NCBI RefSeq assembly: GCF_004345565.1 | Contig: NZ_SLWA01000007.1 | Span: 62,001 to 126,000 of the forward strand | Direction: 5' to 3' | Source of the DNA: Flavobacterium circumlabens | GTDB taxonomy: Bacteria; Bacteroidota; Bacteroidia; Flavobacteriales; Flavobacteriaceae | DNA length: 64,000 nucleotides | Part shown: positions 27,206 through 36,509 of the stretch, one piece after another | Numbering within the stretch: the first letter of the stretch is position 1 | Layout of the letters: every line of letters begins with the position of its first letter | Translations under genes and position numbers: made by a program | Notes under the pieces: generated by a model | Databases searched by the model: none | Told to the model about the DNA's origin: nothing | Seen by the model: the letters and a program-made list of their open reading frames with translations, nothing else

Positions 27206-30200
27206 ATGAACATTAAAGAACTATCAAAGAAAAAAATAAAATACAATGTGGTATTTTTATTTTTCCTGAATTTCCTTTTGAGCAATACAGTTAGTGCTCA
27301 GTCTACTGTGATTGAGGGGAAAATTACAGATGCAGCAGGATTATCACTTCCGGGAGTAAATATTCAGGAAAAAGGGACTAAAAACGGAACTTCAACAGAT
27401 TTTGAAGGGAGTTTTAAATTAAATGTAGCCAGTAACAAAGCGATATTGGTAATCACTTATTTAGGTTTTCAGACACAGGAAGTAAGTGTGGCCGGGAAAT
27501 CTAAAGTAAATGTTAGCCTTGCTGAGCAGTCAAACTCCTTAAATGAAGTGGTTGTTGTGGGATATGGAACGGTAAAAAAGACAGATTTAACAGGTTCGGT
27601 AAGTACAATAAACGCGGCAACAATTACTGAAAGAAATACAACAAGTGCCTTAGAAGCCATTCAGGGAAGTACGCCTGGGGTTACTATTACATCTTCTTCA
27701 GGACGTTCCGGTGACGGATTTAAAGTGGTCATCAGAGGAAATAACTCTTTAGTGGGATCTTCTCCTTTATACGTTGTAGACGGTGTACCCGTTGATAATA
27801 TTGATTTCCTTAATCCACAGGATATTTCAAGAATGGACGTTTTAAAAGATGCCTCTTCTGCAGCTATTTACGGTTCAAGAGGAGCGAGCGGTGTTATTAT
27901 TGTAACTACAAAAAGCGGTGCAAACGTAAAATCCGGAATCAATGTAACTTTTGATTCTTCTTATGGAACAAGAGAAGCTGCAAGGCTTCCTAAAATGATG
28001 AGCGGTGAAGAATGGTGGAAATTTCACCAGGTGGCTTACATGAACGCAACACCTGCAAATCAGACTCCGGCACAGCTTGCGACCTTATCCGGAAATCAAA
28101 GTCCGTTATTAGTGTCAAGAGCTAAAAGCGGTTACAATTTCGACTGGGCAGATGCAGTTCTTAAAACAGGGATGACTCAAAATAATTATTTGAATGTTTC
28201 CGGTCGTTCTGATTCCGGTTTAAGCTATAATTTAGGTTTTGGAGTGCAAAGCGACGAAGGGCTTATCGACAATGATTCAACAGATAAATATTCTTTTAAA
28301 TTAGGGTTAAATCACAAGATAAATGACAAATTTACAACTGGTGCTAACATCACTATTGCAAGAGTTGATACACAATTAGGAAGTGATCTTGCCATGCAGG
28401 ATGCTTTCAGACTTAGTCCGCTAATGTCTCCATGGGCTGTTGATGCTGCCGGAAATGAACAAGTAGGAAATTTATTCTTCCTTCCGGGTAAATTAACCTA
28501 TCCTGATGGTTCGTGGGCAATTAATAAGACCAGTAATATCAACCCGTTAATGGAAATCGCCAATTCTTCTCAAACAGAAAAAACATGGCAGAGTGTTGGT
28601 AACGTATTCTTTCAATACCAGCCCTTAAAATGGCTTTCCTTTAAAACAACATTTGCGGCCGGAATAGAAAATACGGTTACAAGCTTAGCCTATGGCGCAC
28701 AAACCAATGCAGGTGTTACCTTAAATGGGAAAAATTCAGCATCAATTAAAAACTTCAATAATTTTAATTACACCTGGGATAACCAGATTGATTTGAAAAA
28801 AACTTTTGCTGATGTGCATGATTTCAGCGTATTGTTATTACAAAGTTTGTATTCTAATACAGATGAAACTTCTTATTTGTATTCTAACAATCAGCCTTTT
28901 AATACAGGGTCTAATAATTTGGGATCCGGGATTCAAACCAGTTATAACGTAAGTTCAGGTTATCAGAAAAATACATTGAGTTCTTATGCCGTTCGTTTAA
29001 ATTATACGTTTAGAGACAAATATTTATTAACGGCTTCTTCCAGATGGGATGGATCTTCTGTTTTGTCTGAAGGAAATAAATGGCAGAGTTTCCCTTCTGT
29101 AGCCTTAGGATGGAAAATCAACAAAGAATCTTTCTTAGAAAACAGCACTGTAATTTCAGACCTAAAACTGCGAGCCAGTTTAGGGTATACCGGAAATGAT
29201 AACGTAGCACCGTATACTTCTCAGGCTTTATTAAACCAGCAGACTTTTTATGCGAACGGAGCGAATGTAGTTTCCGGCTGGCAGACCGAAAATTTAGCCA
29301 ATCAGGAGCTGACCTGGGAAAAAACAAGAGAACTTAATTTTGGACTTGATTTCGGTTTCTTAAAAAACAGGATTTCAGGTAGTGTTGATGTTTACGACAG
29401 ATTATCAGACAAGTTAATTTACAAGCAGGAATTACCTCTTGAAGCAGGATATAAAAATACTTTTGCCAACGTGGGTTCTGTAAGCAATAAAGGTGTCGAG
29501 GTTTTATTAACGACTAAAATTATTAAAAGTGAATTTGTAAACTGGGAAACTACTTTAACGTTCACTAAAAACGTAAATAAATTAGAATCCATTTACAACC
29601 AGGACAAAGTGAATGATATTGGAAATAAATTAATTTTGGGATCAGAGTTAAATCCTAATTACAATTATGTATACGATGGTGTTTGGCAGGAAAGTCAGAA
29701 GGCAGAAGCAGCAACTTATAATATGCTGCCTGGTCAGGCAAAACCAAAAGACCTGAATAATGATGGTAAATTTAATAGTGATGACAGAACTGTAATCGGA
29801 AACGTAAATCCGGAATGGCAGAGTAGTTTATATTCTAAATTAACGGTAGGGAACTTTGATTTTAACTTTTCGGTATTAACCAGTCAGGGGCAAACTGTTT
29901 TGAGTACTTTTCACCAAAATTTTGCTGATGTAAGTGACAGAGGCCGTCAAAAGATCGCAATGGATTACTTTATTCCGACAAACGGAGCAGGTATTGAGTC
30001 GAATGCCAATAATACAAACCCAAGACCAGGGCCGGTTGCCACTGGTGCAGGGGCTTACTGGGGTTCTTTATTCGGATATTACAGAGATGTTTCTTATGTA
30101 AAAATTAAAAATATATCTTTAGGGTACACATTTAATTCCGAATTATTAAAAAGACTTAGAATGAGTAATTTAAGATTGTATGTAAATGTTTTAGATCCAT

Positions 30201-30310
30201 TCGTATTTACAAATTTCGATGGATATGATCCGGAATGGGCTGCATCTCCTTTTGGAGTTAATCGTCCTGCATCAGTTACGACGCAATTGGGAATAAGTGT
30301 TAAATTTTAA
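27206..30310 (+). CDS. SusC/RagA-like TonB-dependent outer membrane transporter
   Basis: A 1034-residue outer-membrane importer. After a signal peptide ending at VSAQ (residue about 32) come the carboxypeptidase D regulatory-like domain (residues 36-110), a TonB-box-like LNEVVVVGYGTVKKTDLTGS, the plug (PLYVVDGVPVDN, DVLKDASSAAIYGSRG) and the large beta-barrel ending in VKF with a terminal aromatic. With the SusD lipoprotein after it, SusC imports oligosaccharides using TonB energy. The neighbours point to oligogalacturonides. It is followed 12 bases later by susD. Confidence 0.96.
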   Translation: MNIKELSKKKIKYNVVFLFFLNFLLSNTVSAQSTVIEGKITDAAGLSLPGVNIQEKGTKNGTSTDFEGSFKLNVASNKAILVITYLGFQTQEVSVAGKSKVNVSLAEQSNSLNEVVVVGYGTVKKTDLTGSVSTINAATITERNTTSALEAIQGSTPGVTITSSSGRSGDGFKVVIRGNNSLVGSSPLYVVDGVPVDNIDFLNPQDISRMDVLKDASSAAIYGSRGASGVIIVTTKSGANVKSGINVTFDSSYGTREAARLPKMMSGEEWWKFHQVAYMNATPANQTPAQLATLSGNQSPLLVSRAKSGYNFDWADAVLKTGMTQNNYLNVSGRSDSGLSYNLGFGVQSDEGLIDNDSTDKYSFKLGLNHKINDKFTTGANITIARVDTQLGSDLAMQDAFRLSPLMSPWAVDAAGNEQVGNLFFLPGKLTYPDGSWAINKTSNINPLMEIANSSQTEKTWQSVGNVFFQYQPLKWLSFKTTFAAGIENTVTSLAYGAQTNAGVTLNGKNSASIKNFNNFNYTWDNQIDLKKTFADVHDFSVLLLQSLYSNTDETSYLYSNNQPFNTGSNNLGSGIQTSYNVSSGYQKNTLSSYAVRLNYTFRDKYLLTASSRWDGSSVLSEGNKWQSFPSVALGWKINKESFLENSTVISDLKLRASLGYTGNDNVAPYTSQALLNQQTFYANGANVVSGWQTENLANQELTWEKTRELNFGLDFGFLKNRISGSVDVYDRLSDKLIYKQELPLEAGYKNTFANVGSVSNKGVEVLLTTKIIKSEFVNWETTLTFTKNVNKLESIYNQDKVNDIGNKLILGSELNPNYNYVYDGVWQESQKAEAATYNMLPGQAKPKDLNNDGKFNSDDRTVIGNVNPEWQSSLYSKLTVGNFDFNFSVLTSQGQTVLSTFHQNFADVSDRGRQKIAMDYFIPTNGAGIESNANNTNPRPGPVATGAGAYWGSLFGYYRDVSYVKIKNISLGYTFNSELLKRLRMSNLRLYVNVLDPFVFTNFDGYDPEWAASPFGVNRPASVTTQLGISVKF

Positions 30311-30322
30311 TTAAGACATCAA

Positions 30323-32008
30323 ATGAAAAAAATAATTATATTACTAGGAATTATTATCACGGCTTTAAGCTCTTGCAGCGATTATATCGAAGAAGAAAGC
30401 CTTTCGAATGTACAGGCAGATGAAACCTATAAAACCGCATCAGGATTTCAGTTATTGGTAAATTCAAATTACGCCTGGCTAAAAAGTATTTACGGTGGAA
30501 ATCCGTGGTTGTTTGAATCAGGAACAGACATGTACGCTGAGGGAAGAACACCGGAACCGGCAGGTCTGAGCCAATACGCGCTTTTAATTCCCACATCAGA
30601 TAATGTAGCTGATTTGTACCGTCCTTGTTATCAGTTAATTCAGTCGGTAAATAAAACTATTTATTATTCAGGTGTAACAGAGCAGACTTCAAACTTAAAT
30701 ACTTTAGTAGGTGAAGCCCGATTTTTAAGAGCACAGGCTTATTTTTTGCTGGTGCAGACGTATGGCGGTGTTCCAATCGTAAATGAGCATGTTACAAGCC
30801 CTGTTTTATCTTTTCACAGAAATACTGCCGAAGAAGTGTATACGCAGATTATAGGAGACTTAGACGCTGCTTTAGCAAGCGTTGGAACTAGTGCATATGC
30901 TACATCCGGAAAAGTGAATAAAAGAGCTGTAAATGATTTATTGGCTAAAGTTTATTTAACCAGAGGATATGAAACTTATGGTAAAACAGATGATTTCACA
31001 AAAGCCGCAGCTTATGCTGACGCTGCTATTGCTGGTCAGGCATTAAATATTCCTTTTAGTCAATTATTCACTGCTACTGCAACCGGTGATAACGATTTAA
31101 ATGCAGAAACTATTTTTTCTGTTCAATACGATAAAGCATCAACAAGCACTGATCCTACCAAATTAGGAAACAACCAGTTTTACTATTTTGGTCCGTATTT
31201 AGGAGGAGCTGAAACGGGTGCACCATTAAGAAGCTACAACTTATGTCCGACAGCCTATGCTTTGAGTTTATACGAGAAAGGAGATAAAAGATGGGAAGCT
31301 ACTTTTATGACCGAAATATTGGAAGGCCCGGAAACCACAAATGGACAGACTAAAACGGTTCTTTATTTTCCTTACTACAGAAGCACTAATCCGGCAGCTT
31401 TGAAAGTAAGACATTTTTACGAGCCAAAATGGTTTACACCGGCAGACAGATTAGCCTGGGAAACGGCAAATGCATCCAGAAAAGCAGCCACTTTTGTGTA
31501 TCACCCGTGGGGAGAATATGATGCAGCGCATACCTTAATCGATAACCGTGACTGCTATACGATTCCGGTAAAGAAATTTGATGATCCAAATCCAAATACG
31601 CCAGCAAGTACAGGTCCTGTAAGTACAAGAGATATTATCCTGGCAAGACTGGGTGAAACGTATTTAATTGCTGCAGAAGCCTATTTAAAAGCAGGTGTAC
31701 CAACAATTGGTTTAGATCGTTTAAATGAAGTTAGAAGAAGAGCCGGAGTTGCCAATGCAACAATTGGACAATTCAATATCGATTACATTTTAGATGAAAG
31801 AGGAAGAGAATTAGTGGGAGAATACAAACGTTGGTTCGATTTAAAACGTACCGGAACATTAGTGGCCAGAGCTTCGGCTCATAATTATAAAATCAAGGCT
31901 GCTAATTTTGTTGGAGTAGACGGACAGTTAAAAATTTTAAGACCAATCCCTCAAACGGCACTGGACTTAAACCAAAATAAAGATTTCCCTCAAAATCCGG
32001 GATATTAG
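30323..32008 (+). CDS. SusD/RagB-like surface glycan-binding lipoprotein
   Basis: A 561-residue lipoprotein; the lipobox ALSSC places the modified Cys near residue 18. The N-terminal SusD-like region (LVGEARFLRAQAYFLLVQTYGGVPIV near residue 133) and the C-terminal SusD/RagB segment (ARLGETYLIAAEAYLKAG near residue 446, DERGRELVGEYKRWFDLKR near 497) are clear. It caps the SusC barrel and captures glycan at the cell surface. It lies 12 bases after susC and is followed by a hairpin that could lower transcription into the enzyme genes. Confidence 0.96.
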   Translation: MKKIIILLGIIITALSSCSDYIEEESLSNVQADETYKTASGFQLLVNSNYAWLKSIYGGNPWLFESGTDMYAEGRTPEPAGLSQYALLIPTSDNVADLYRPCYQLIQSVNKTIYYSGVTEQTSNLNTLVGEARFLRAQAYFLLVQTYGGVPIVNEHVTSPVLSFHRNTAEEVYTQIIGDLDAALASVGTSAYATSGKVNKRAVNDLLAKVYLTRGYETYGKTDDFTKAAAYADAAIAGQALNIPFSQLFTATATGDNDLNAETIFSVQYDKASTSTDPTKLGNNQFYYFGPYLGGAETGAPLRSYNLCPTAYALSLYEKGDKRWEATFMTEILEGPETTNGQTKTVLYFPYYRSTNPAALKVRHFYEPKWFTPADRLAWETANASRKAATFVYHPWGEYDAAHTLIDNRDCYTIPVKKFDDPNPNTPASTGPVSTRDIILARLGETYLIAAEAYLKAGVPTIGLDRLNEVRRRAGVANATIGQFNIDYILDERGRELVGEYKRWFDLKRTGTLVARASAHNYKIKAANFVGVDGQLKILRPIPQTALDLNQNKDFPQNPGY

Positions 32009-32055
32009 TAATTGGTAATTTTGAAATATTAGTTTTTTTTTTGAAGCAGTTAAAA

Positions 32056-32086
32056 AGGAGTCTGAACATGGTCAGGCTCCTTTCTT
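32056..32086 (+). terminator. Attenuator-like hairpin between susD and enzyme genes
   Basis: AGGAGTCTGA and TCAGGCTCCT pair (one G-T position) around a six-base loop, and TTTCTT follows. It lies inside an otherwise continuous operon, so partial termination is more likely than full termination. Confidence 0.7.
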
Positions 32087-32108
32087 AACTGAAAGTAAAG
32101 AATGGGAA

Positions 32109-33044
32109 ATGAAAAAAATACTGGTACTTTTAGTCTTGTTTTTAAAAGTCATTGCTGCCAGCAGTCAATACAGGACAGATACTTCCTATACCGTAAAAAG
32201 TACCTATACCAAATTAATAGATAAATATCCTTTTATAACAATTGCCAAGGCGAAAAAAAATCCAAATGTAGATCAGGTTAATGACGTTGTTTATAACCAG
32301 CAAAAAAACCGGGACTTACATTTTGATGCTTTTTTAAATACAAATAAAAAATTAAATCCCGCTGTAATCCTCATTCATGGTGGAGGCTGGAGATCCGGAA
32401 ATAAAAATCAAATGCAGGAAATGGCACAGGAAATAGCTTCAAAAGGGTATTCTTGTTTTGCCATTGAATACAGATTATCACTCGAGGCAAAATATCCGGA
32501 AGGGATTTATGATGTGAAAAATGTGATCCGGTTTATAAAAGATAATGCCAAAAAATTCCGTGTAGATCCGGATAAAATTGCGGTTTTAGGATGCTCTTCG
32601 GGCGGACAAATGGCAGCTTTGATCGGTACAACAAATGGAAATTCGGCTTTTGAAGATGCAGCGAATACAAGTAAATCCTCTTCAAAAGTAAACGCAATTA
32701 TCGATATAGACGGCATTCTGGCTTTTAAGCATCCGGAATCAAAGGAAGGAGAAATGGCCGCTTTTTGGCTGAAGGGCACTTATGAAGAAAATCCGGAAAA
32801 CTGGAAAAATGCCTCGGCTTTAAGCCATGCAGACAAAAATACACCACCGGTACTTTTTATAAACAGCAGTTTCGAAAGATTTCATGCCGGGAGAGACGAT
32901 ATGATTGTTCTTTTAAATCAGCATAAGATTTACAGTGATGTGAAAACAATTGAGAATTCACCACATTCCTTTTGGTTTTTTCAGCCCTGGTTTGATGCAA
33001 TGATTGGATACACCACACAGTTTTTAGATAAAATTTTTAAATAA
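32109..33044 (+). CDS. Secreted alpha/beta hydrolase, pectin acetylesterase candidate
   Basis: A 311-residue esterase with a signal peptide (cleavage near AASSQ, residue 19). The oxyanion loop ILIHGGGWRSGN near residue 93, the nucleophile motif GCSSGG (GxSxG) near residue 166, and a C-terminal aspartate-histidine pair (GRDDM, SPHSFWFF) fit a BD-FAE-like carbohydrate esterase. It is the first gene after susD in the pectin operon, so acetyl or similar ester removal from pectin fragments is the best guess. It is only distantly similar to the esterase at 11096. Confidence 0.87.
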   Translation: MKKILVLLVLFLKVIAASSQYRTDTSYTVKSTYTKLIDKYPFITIAKAKKNPNVDQVNDVVYNQQKNRDLHFDAFLNTNKKLNPAVILIHGGGWRSGNKNQMQEMAQEIASKGYSCFAIEYRLSLEAKYPEGIYDVKNVIRFIKDNAKKFRVDPDKIAVLGCSSGGQMAALIGTTNGNSAFEDAANTSKSSSKVNAIIDIDGILAFKHPESKEGEMAAFWLKGTYEENPENWKNASALSHADKNTPPVLFINSSFERFHAGRDDMIVLLNQHKIYSDVKTIENSPHSFWFFQPWFDAMIGYTTQFLDKIFK

Positions 33045-33054
33045 TTACGATATA

Positions 33055-34020
33055 ATGAAAGCAAAAATTAAAATAGCAGCCTTATTCCTATTGGGTTTTT
33101 CTGCTACAAATGCCCAGAAATACGACGTAAAAACAGCTAAAACCTATGCTGAAATTTCAGCAAAAACAGACGGGAAATGGGAAGGCCGAAAATATATTGG
33201 TGGTACAGCTTTTAAAAATGTCGACAAACTAAAACTGTCTCCCGAACATACTGATCACTCCTTTGATATTCGTTATGAAGGACCGGGATGGGAAAATAAC
33301 AGAATCGGATATCGTTTGTATTTAGACTGGAGAAATGCGATTGATATTTTCGGAAAGAAAACTTCAGAGAATATTTTACCAAAAGTAGGGCAGGACAATT
33401 TTGATTCCTATCACGAAATGAGCGATTGGGGAGCAGATATCCTGAAAGCCGGAAAAGGAATCGGAATCGGGTCTATCGATCGTTACCTGAACAAGGAAAA
33501 ATTACACTTCCGTGAAGTCGATTCAACGATTGCCTATGTGAGCAATAAAACCAACGAATCGGTTGTAAAAATCGATTATTTCGGATGGAAAACTGCGTCT
33601 GATAAAATCAATTTCACATCAGAATTGACGATCAAACCAGATCAGCTTTACACACAGCATACCATTAAGGCATCAAAAGCAATTCAGGGAATTTGTACCG
33701 GAATTGTCAAACAGAAAAATACCGAATTGCTTAAAAAAGATAGCAAGAATAAAAAATGGGCCTACTTAGCCACTTACGGTCAGCAATCGTTGGTTCCGGA
33801 TAAACTTGGCATGGCGATTTTTTATGAAGTAAAGACAATAGAGACTATTGAAGATACAGATTTAGACTATTTGCTAGTTTTCAAACCCACCACCAAATCG
33901 ACTTCATTTTACCTTTTGGGTGCCTGGGAACAAGAAGTAAACGGAATTAAAACACAGGAAGAATTTGTAAAATACCTGAACGATAAATTAGAAGTACTAA
34001 ACAAAAAAGGTAAAATGTAA
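33055..34020 (+). CDS. DUF4861 domain protein, secreted
   Basis: A 321-residue protein with a signal peptide ending at TNAQ (residue 21). The segments GKWEGRKYIGGTAFKNVD, DHSFDIRYEGPGWENNRIGYRLYLDWRNAIDIFGK and ADILKAGKGIGIGSI match what I know of DUF4861 proteins, which recur in pectin and other uronic acid loci of Bacteroidota. The biochemical role is not established. It starts 10 bases after the esterase gene and ends 4 bases before the first GH105 gene, so it is firmly in the operon. Confidence 0.8.
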   Translation: MKAKIKIAALFLLGFSATNAQKYDVKTAKTYAEISAKTDGKWEGRKYIGGTAFKNVDKLKLSPEHTDHSFDIRYEGPGWENNRIGYRLYLDWRNAIDIFGKKTSENILPKVGQDNFDSYHEMSDWGADILKAGKGIGIGSIDRYLNKEKLHFREVDSTIAYVSNKTNESVVKIDYFGWKTASDKINFTSELTIKPDQLYTQHTIKASKAIQGICTGIVKQKNTELLKKDSKNKKWAYLATYGQQSLVPDKLGMAIFYEVKTIETIEDTDLDYLLVFKPTTKSTSFYLLGAWEQEVNGIKTQEEFVKYLNDKLEVLNKKGKM

Positions 34021-34024
34021 TTGT

Positions 34025-35248
34025 ATGTCTAAATCTGTCTGTACAAAAACCAATTTTATAAAATACCTTCTTGTTGTACTGCTTATTGTTAGTGGTAAAG
34101 CAAGCGCACAGCAGCTGGAAAATTCAGAAAAAGCTAATATTTCTTATCAGTTAAAATGGTCGGAAAGAACAGCACTTTCTATTTTAAACCAATATCCGAA
34201 TGCCTGGCAGCTGGATGGAAACGACAAACCAAAATGGGACTATAAAATGGGTTTTGTATTGTCCGGTTTTGAAAAATTATATCAGAAGACAAATCATAAA
34301 AAATATCTCAATTATATAAAAGACTATGTCGATGAAATGATCGACAGCACTGGAAACATTAAAAAATATGATCTCAAAGAATACAATATCGATTGCTTAA
34401 ATCCGGGAAAACTGCTGTTTAATTTATACGATATAACAAAAGACGCTCGCTATCTGAAGATCACAGGGCAATTAAGAAATCAACTGGAAACCCAGCCGAG
34501 AACGCCAGGCGGAGGATTTTGGCACAAACAGATTTATCCCGATCAAATGTGGATTGATGGTCTTTATATGGCCGAACCTTTCTACACGCAATTTACCGTA
34601 AAATATGAAAAAGGAAAAAGCTTAGACGATATTGCCAGACAATTTGAACTGGCACAAAATAATATTACGGACAAAAATACAGGTTTAGTATACCAGGCCT
34701 GGGATGAAAGCAAAGTAATTGGCTGGGCCAACAAACAAACCGGAACCTCACCAACGATCTGGGGACGCGGGATTGGCTGGTATATGATGGCTTTGGTGGA
34801 AACGCTGGACTATTTTCCTAAATCACATCCCAAATATAAAGTTCTGATCGGGTATCTAAATTTGATTGCAAAAAATGTAAATGAATACAAAAGCCCGGAA
34901 GGTTTGTGGTATCAGGTAGCAGATAAACCACAGTTGTTTGGGAATTATGTAGAACCATCTGCTTCAGGAATGATTATTTATGCTTTTGCTAAAGGGGCAG
35001 ATAGAGGATATTTACCTTCCGCCTACAAAAGAACCGCTCAGAAATCATTTGACAGTTTCGTAAAAGAATTTGTAAAAGTAGACAATAAAGGAGAAATAAC
35101 GATTCTCAATGTTTCTTCCAATGTTGGTTTAGGAGGGAAACCTTTTCGCGATGGCACCAATGATTATTACCTCACTGCAAAGACAAAAGAGAATGGCGCA
35201 ATAGGTATTGGAGCATTTTTATTAAGCGCAATTGAATTGAACAAATAA
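34025..35248 (+). CDS. GH105 unsaturated galacturonidase, copy 1
   Basis: A 407-residue enzyme of the GH105 (YteR/YesR, GH88-like alpha/alpha-barrel) family, which removes the 4,5-unsaturated galacturonate left by pectin lyases through hydration of the double bond. A signal peptide ends near ASAQQ (residue 30). The catalytic aspartate lies in QMWIDGLYMAEPF near residue 179, and the family segments GFWHKQIYP, HxWDES-like YQAWDESK and WGRGIGWYMMALV are present. It is the first of three tandem paralogues and the most divergent of them. Confidence 0.92.
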   Translation: MSKSVCTKTNFIKYLLVVLLIVSGKASAQQLENSEKANISYQLKWSERTALSILNQYPNAWQLDGNDKPKWDYKMGFVLSGFEKLYQKTNHKKYLNYIKDYVDEMIDSTGNIKKYDLKEYNIDCLNPGKLLFNLYDITKDARYLKITGQLRNQLETQPRTPGGGFWHKQIYPDQMWIDGLYMAEPFYTQFTVKYEKGKSLDDIARQFELAQNNITDKNTGLVYQAWDESKVIGWANKQTGTSPTIWGRGIGWYMMALVETLDYFPKSHPKYKVLIGYLNLIAKNVNEYKSPEGLWYQVADKPQLFGNYVEPSASGMIIYAFAKGADRGYLPSAYKRTAQKSFDSFVKEFVKVDNKGEITILNVSSNVGLGGKPFRDGTNDYYLTAKTKENGAIGIGAFLLSAIELNK

Positions 35249-35266
35249 CCGTAATACATCTTCAAA

Positions 35267-36487
35267 ATGGTACATTATAGAAAGAAAGATCATTTTATTG
35301 CCGTCCTGCTGATAGGTCTGATCCTTTTTTCGTGCAGTAAAATAACAGCTCAGGAAACTTCAAATCCTGCAATTGTCATTTCCAAAGATTTAAAATGGTC
35401 CGAAAGAATGGCACTTTCGATACTGAAACGGGATACCAAAGCATGGCAGATCGATAATAACGAAAAAACCAAATGGGACTATAAGTTAGGATTGGTTATG
35501 ACTTCTTTCGATAAACTTTACAAAGAAACCAATAATCCGTTGTATGCCAATTACATAAAAGACTACGCTGAAACGGTTATTAACAGCTCAGGGAAAATTT
35601 TGAATTACAAACTGGAAGATTACAATATCGACAATATCAATGCCGGAAAAATGCTTTTTGATCTTTATGCCAGAACAAAAGAAGAGCGATATCTTACAGC
35701 AATAAAAACGCTTAGAAAACAGTTAGAAACGCATCCGAGAACAAATTCCGGTGGATTCTGGCACAAAAAAATATATCCCAACCAAATGTGGCTCGACGGT
35801 CTTTATATGGGAACACCGTTTTATGCGCGTTACACCGCAGAATTTGAGGGAGGGCAGCATTTTGACGACATTGCAAAACAGTTCGAACAAATTCATCTTC
35901 ATACACTGGATCAAAAAACCGGTCTTCTTTTTCATGCCTGGGATGAAAGCAAACAAATGGACTGGGCGAATAAAGTAACCGGAACTTCACCAAATTTCTG
36001 GTCGCGTTCTATTGGCTGGTACATGATGGCTTTGGTGGATGTTTTGGACTATATGCCAAAAGACCATCCGAAGCGGAAAGAATTGATTCAGTACTTAAAT
36101 GAGATTGCCAAAGCTGTTGCCAAATATCAGGATTCTACAGGACTATGGTATCAGGTTACAGATGCCGGAAACAAAGAAGGCAATTACCTCGAAGCATCAG
36201 GATCTGAAATGTTTGTTTACGCTTTTGCAAAAGGGGTAAATCAGGGCTATCTGCCTGCCAGCTATAAAAAATTGGCAGAAAAAGGTTTTAACGGCATAAT
36301 CACGAAACTAATTACGGTTGATGCCGATGGCGAAATTCATATCACACAGGTTTGTGCAAGTGCCGGATTAGGAGGGAATCCGTATCGCGATGGTTCTTAT
36401 GAATATTACATAAAAGAGAAAATAAAAACAGACAATTCTCATGGACTGGGGCCTTTTATTCTGGCCGCATTAGAATTAAAAAAATAA
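35267..36487 (+). CDS. GH105 unsaturated galacturonidase, copy 2
   Basis: A 406-residue GH105 paralogue 18 bases after copy 1. QMWLDGLYMGTPF near residue 187 holds the catalytic aspartate; FHAWDESKQ and WSRSIGWYMMALVDVLDYMP are also conserved. The N-terminus contains LFSCSK, a possible lipobox, so this copy may be a lipoprotein, although a TAQ cleavage site further on is an alternative. It is visibly closer to copy 3 than to copy 1. It probably takes a different unsaturated oligomer from the neighbours. Confidence 0.92.
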   Translation: MVHYRKKDHFIAVLLIGLILFSCSKITAQETSNPAIVISKDLKWSERMALSILKRDTKAWQIDNNEKTKWDYKLGLVMTSFDKLYKETNNPLYANYIKDYAETVINSSGKILNYKLEDYNIDNINAGKMLFDLYARTKEERYLTAIKTLRKQLETHPRTNSGGFWHKKIYPNQMWLDGLYMGTPFYARYTAEFEGGQHFDDIAKQFEQIHLHTLDQKTGLLFHAWDESKQMDWANKVTGTSPNFWSRSIGWYMMALVDVLDYMPKDHPKRKELIQYLNEIAKAVAKYQDSTGLWYQVTDAGNKEGNYLEASGSEMFVYAFAKGVNQGYLPASYKKLAEKGFNGIITKLITVDADGEIHITQVCASAGLGGNPYRDGSYEYYIKEKIKTDNSHGLGPFILAALELKK

Positions 36488-36509
36488 CAGAATTTAAATA
36501 TATTTTGAA

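Noticed and set aside
31778..31787. ATCGATTACA match to the LacI-type operator
   Set aside because: It lies inside the susD coding sequence, matches only the core and right arm, and has no adjacent -7 box.
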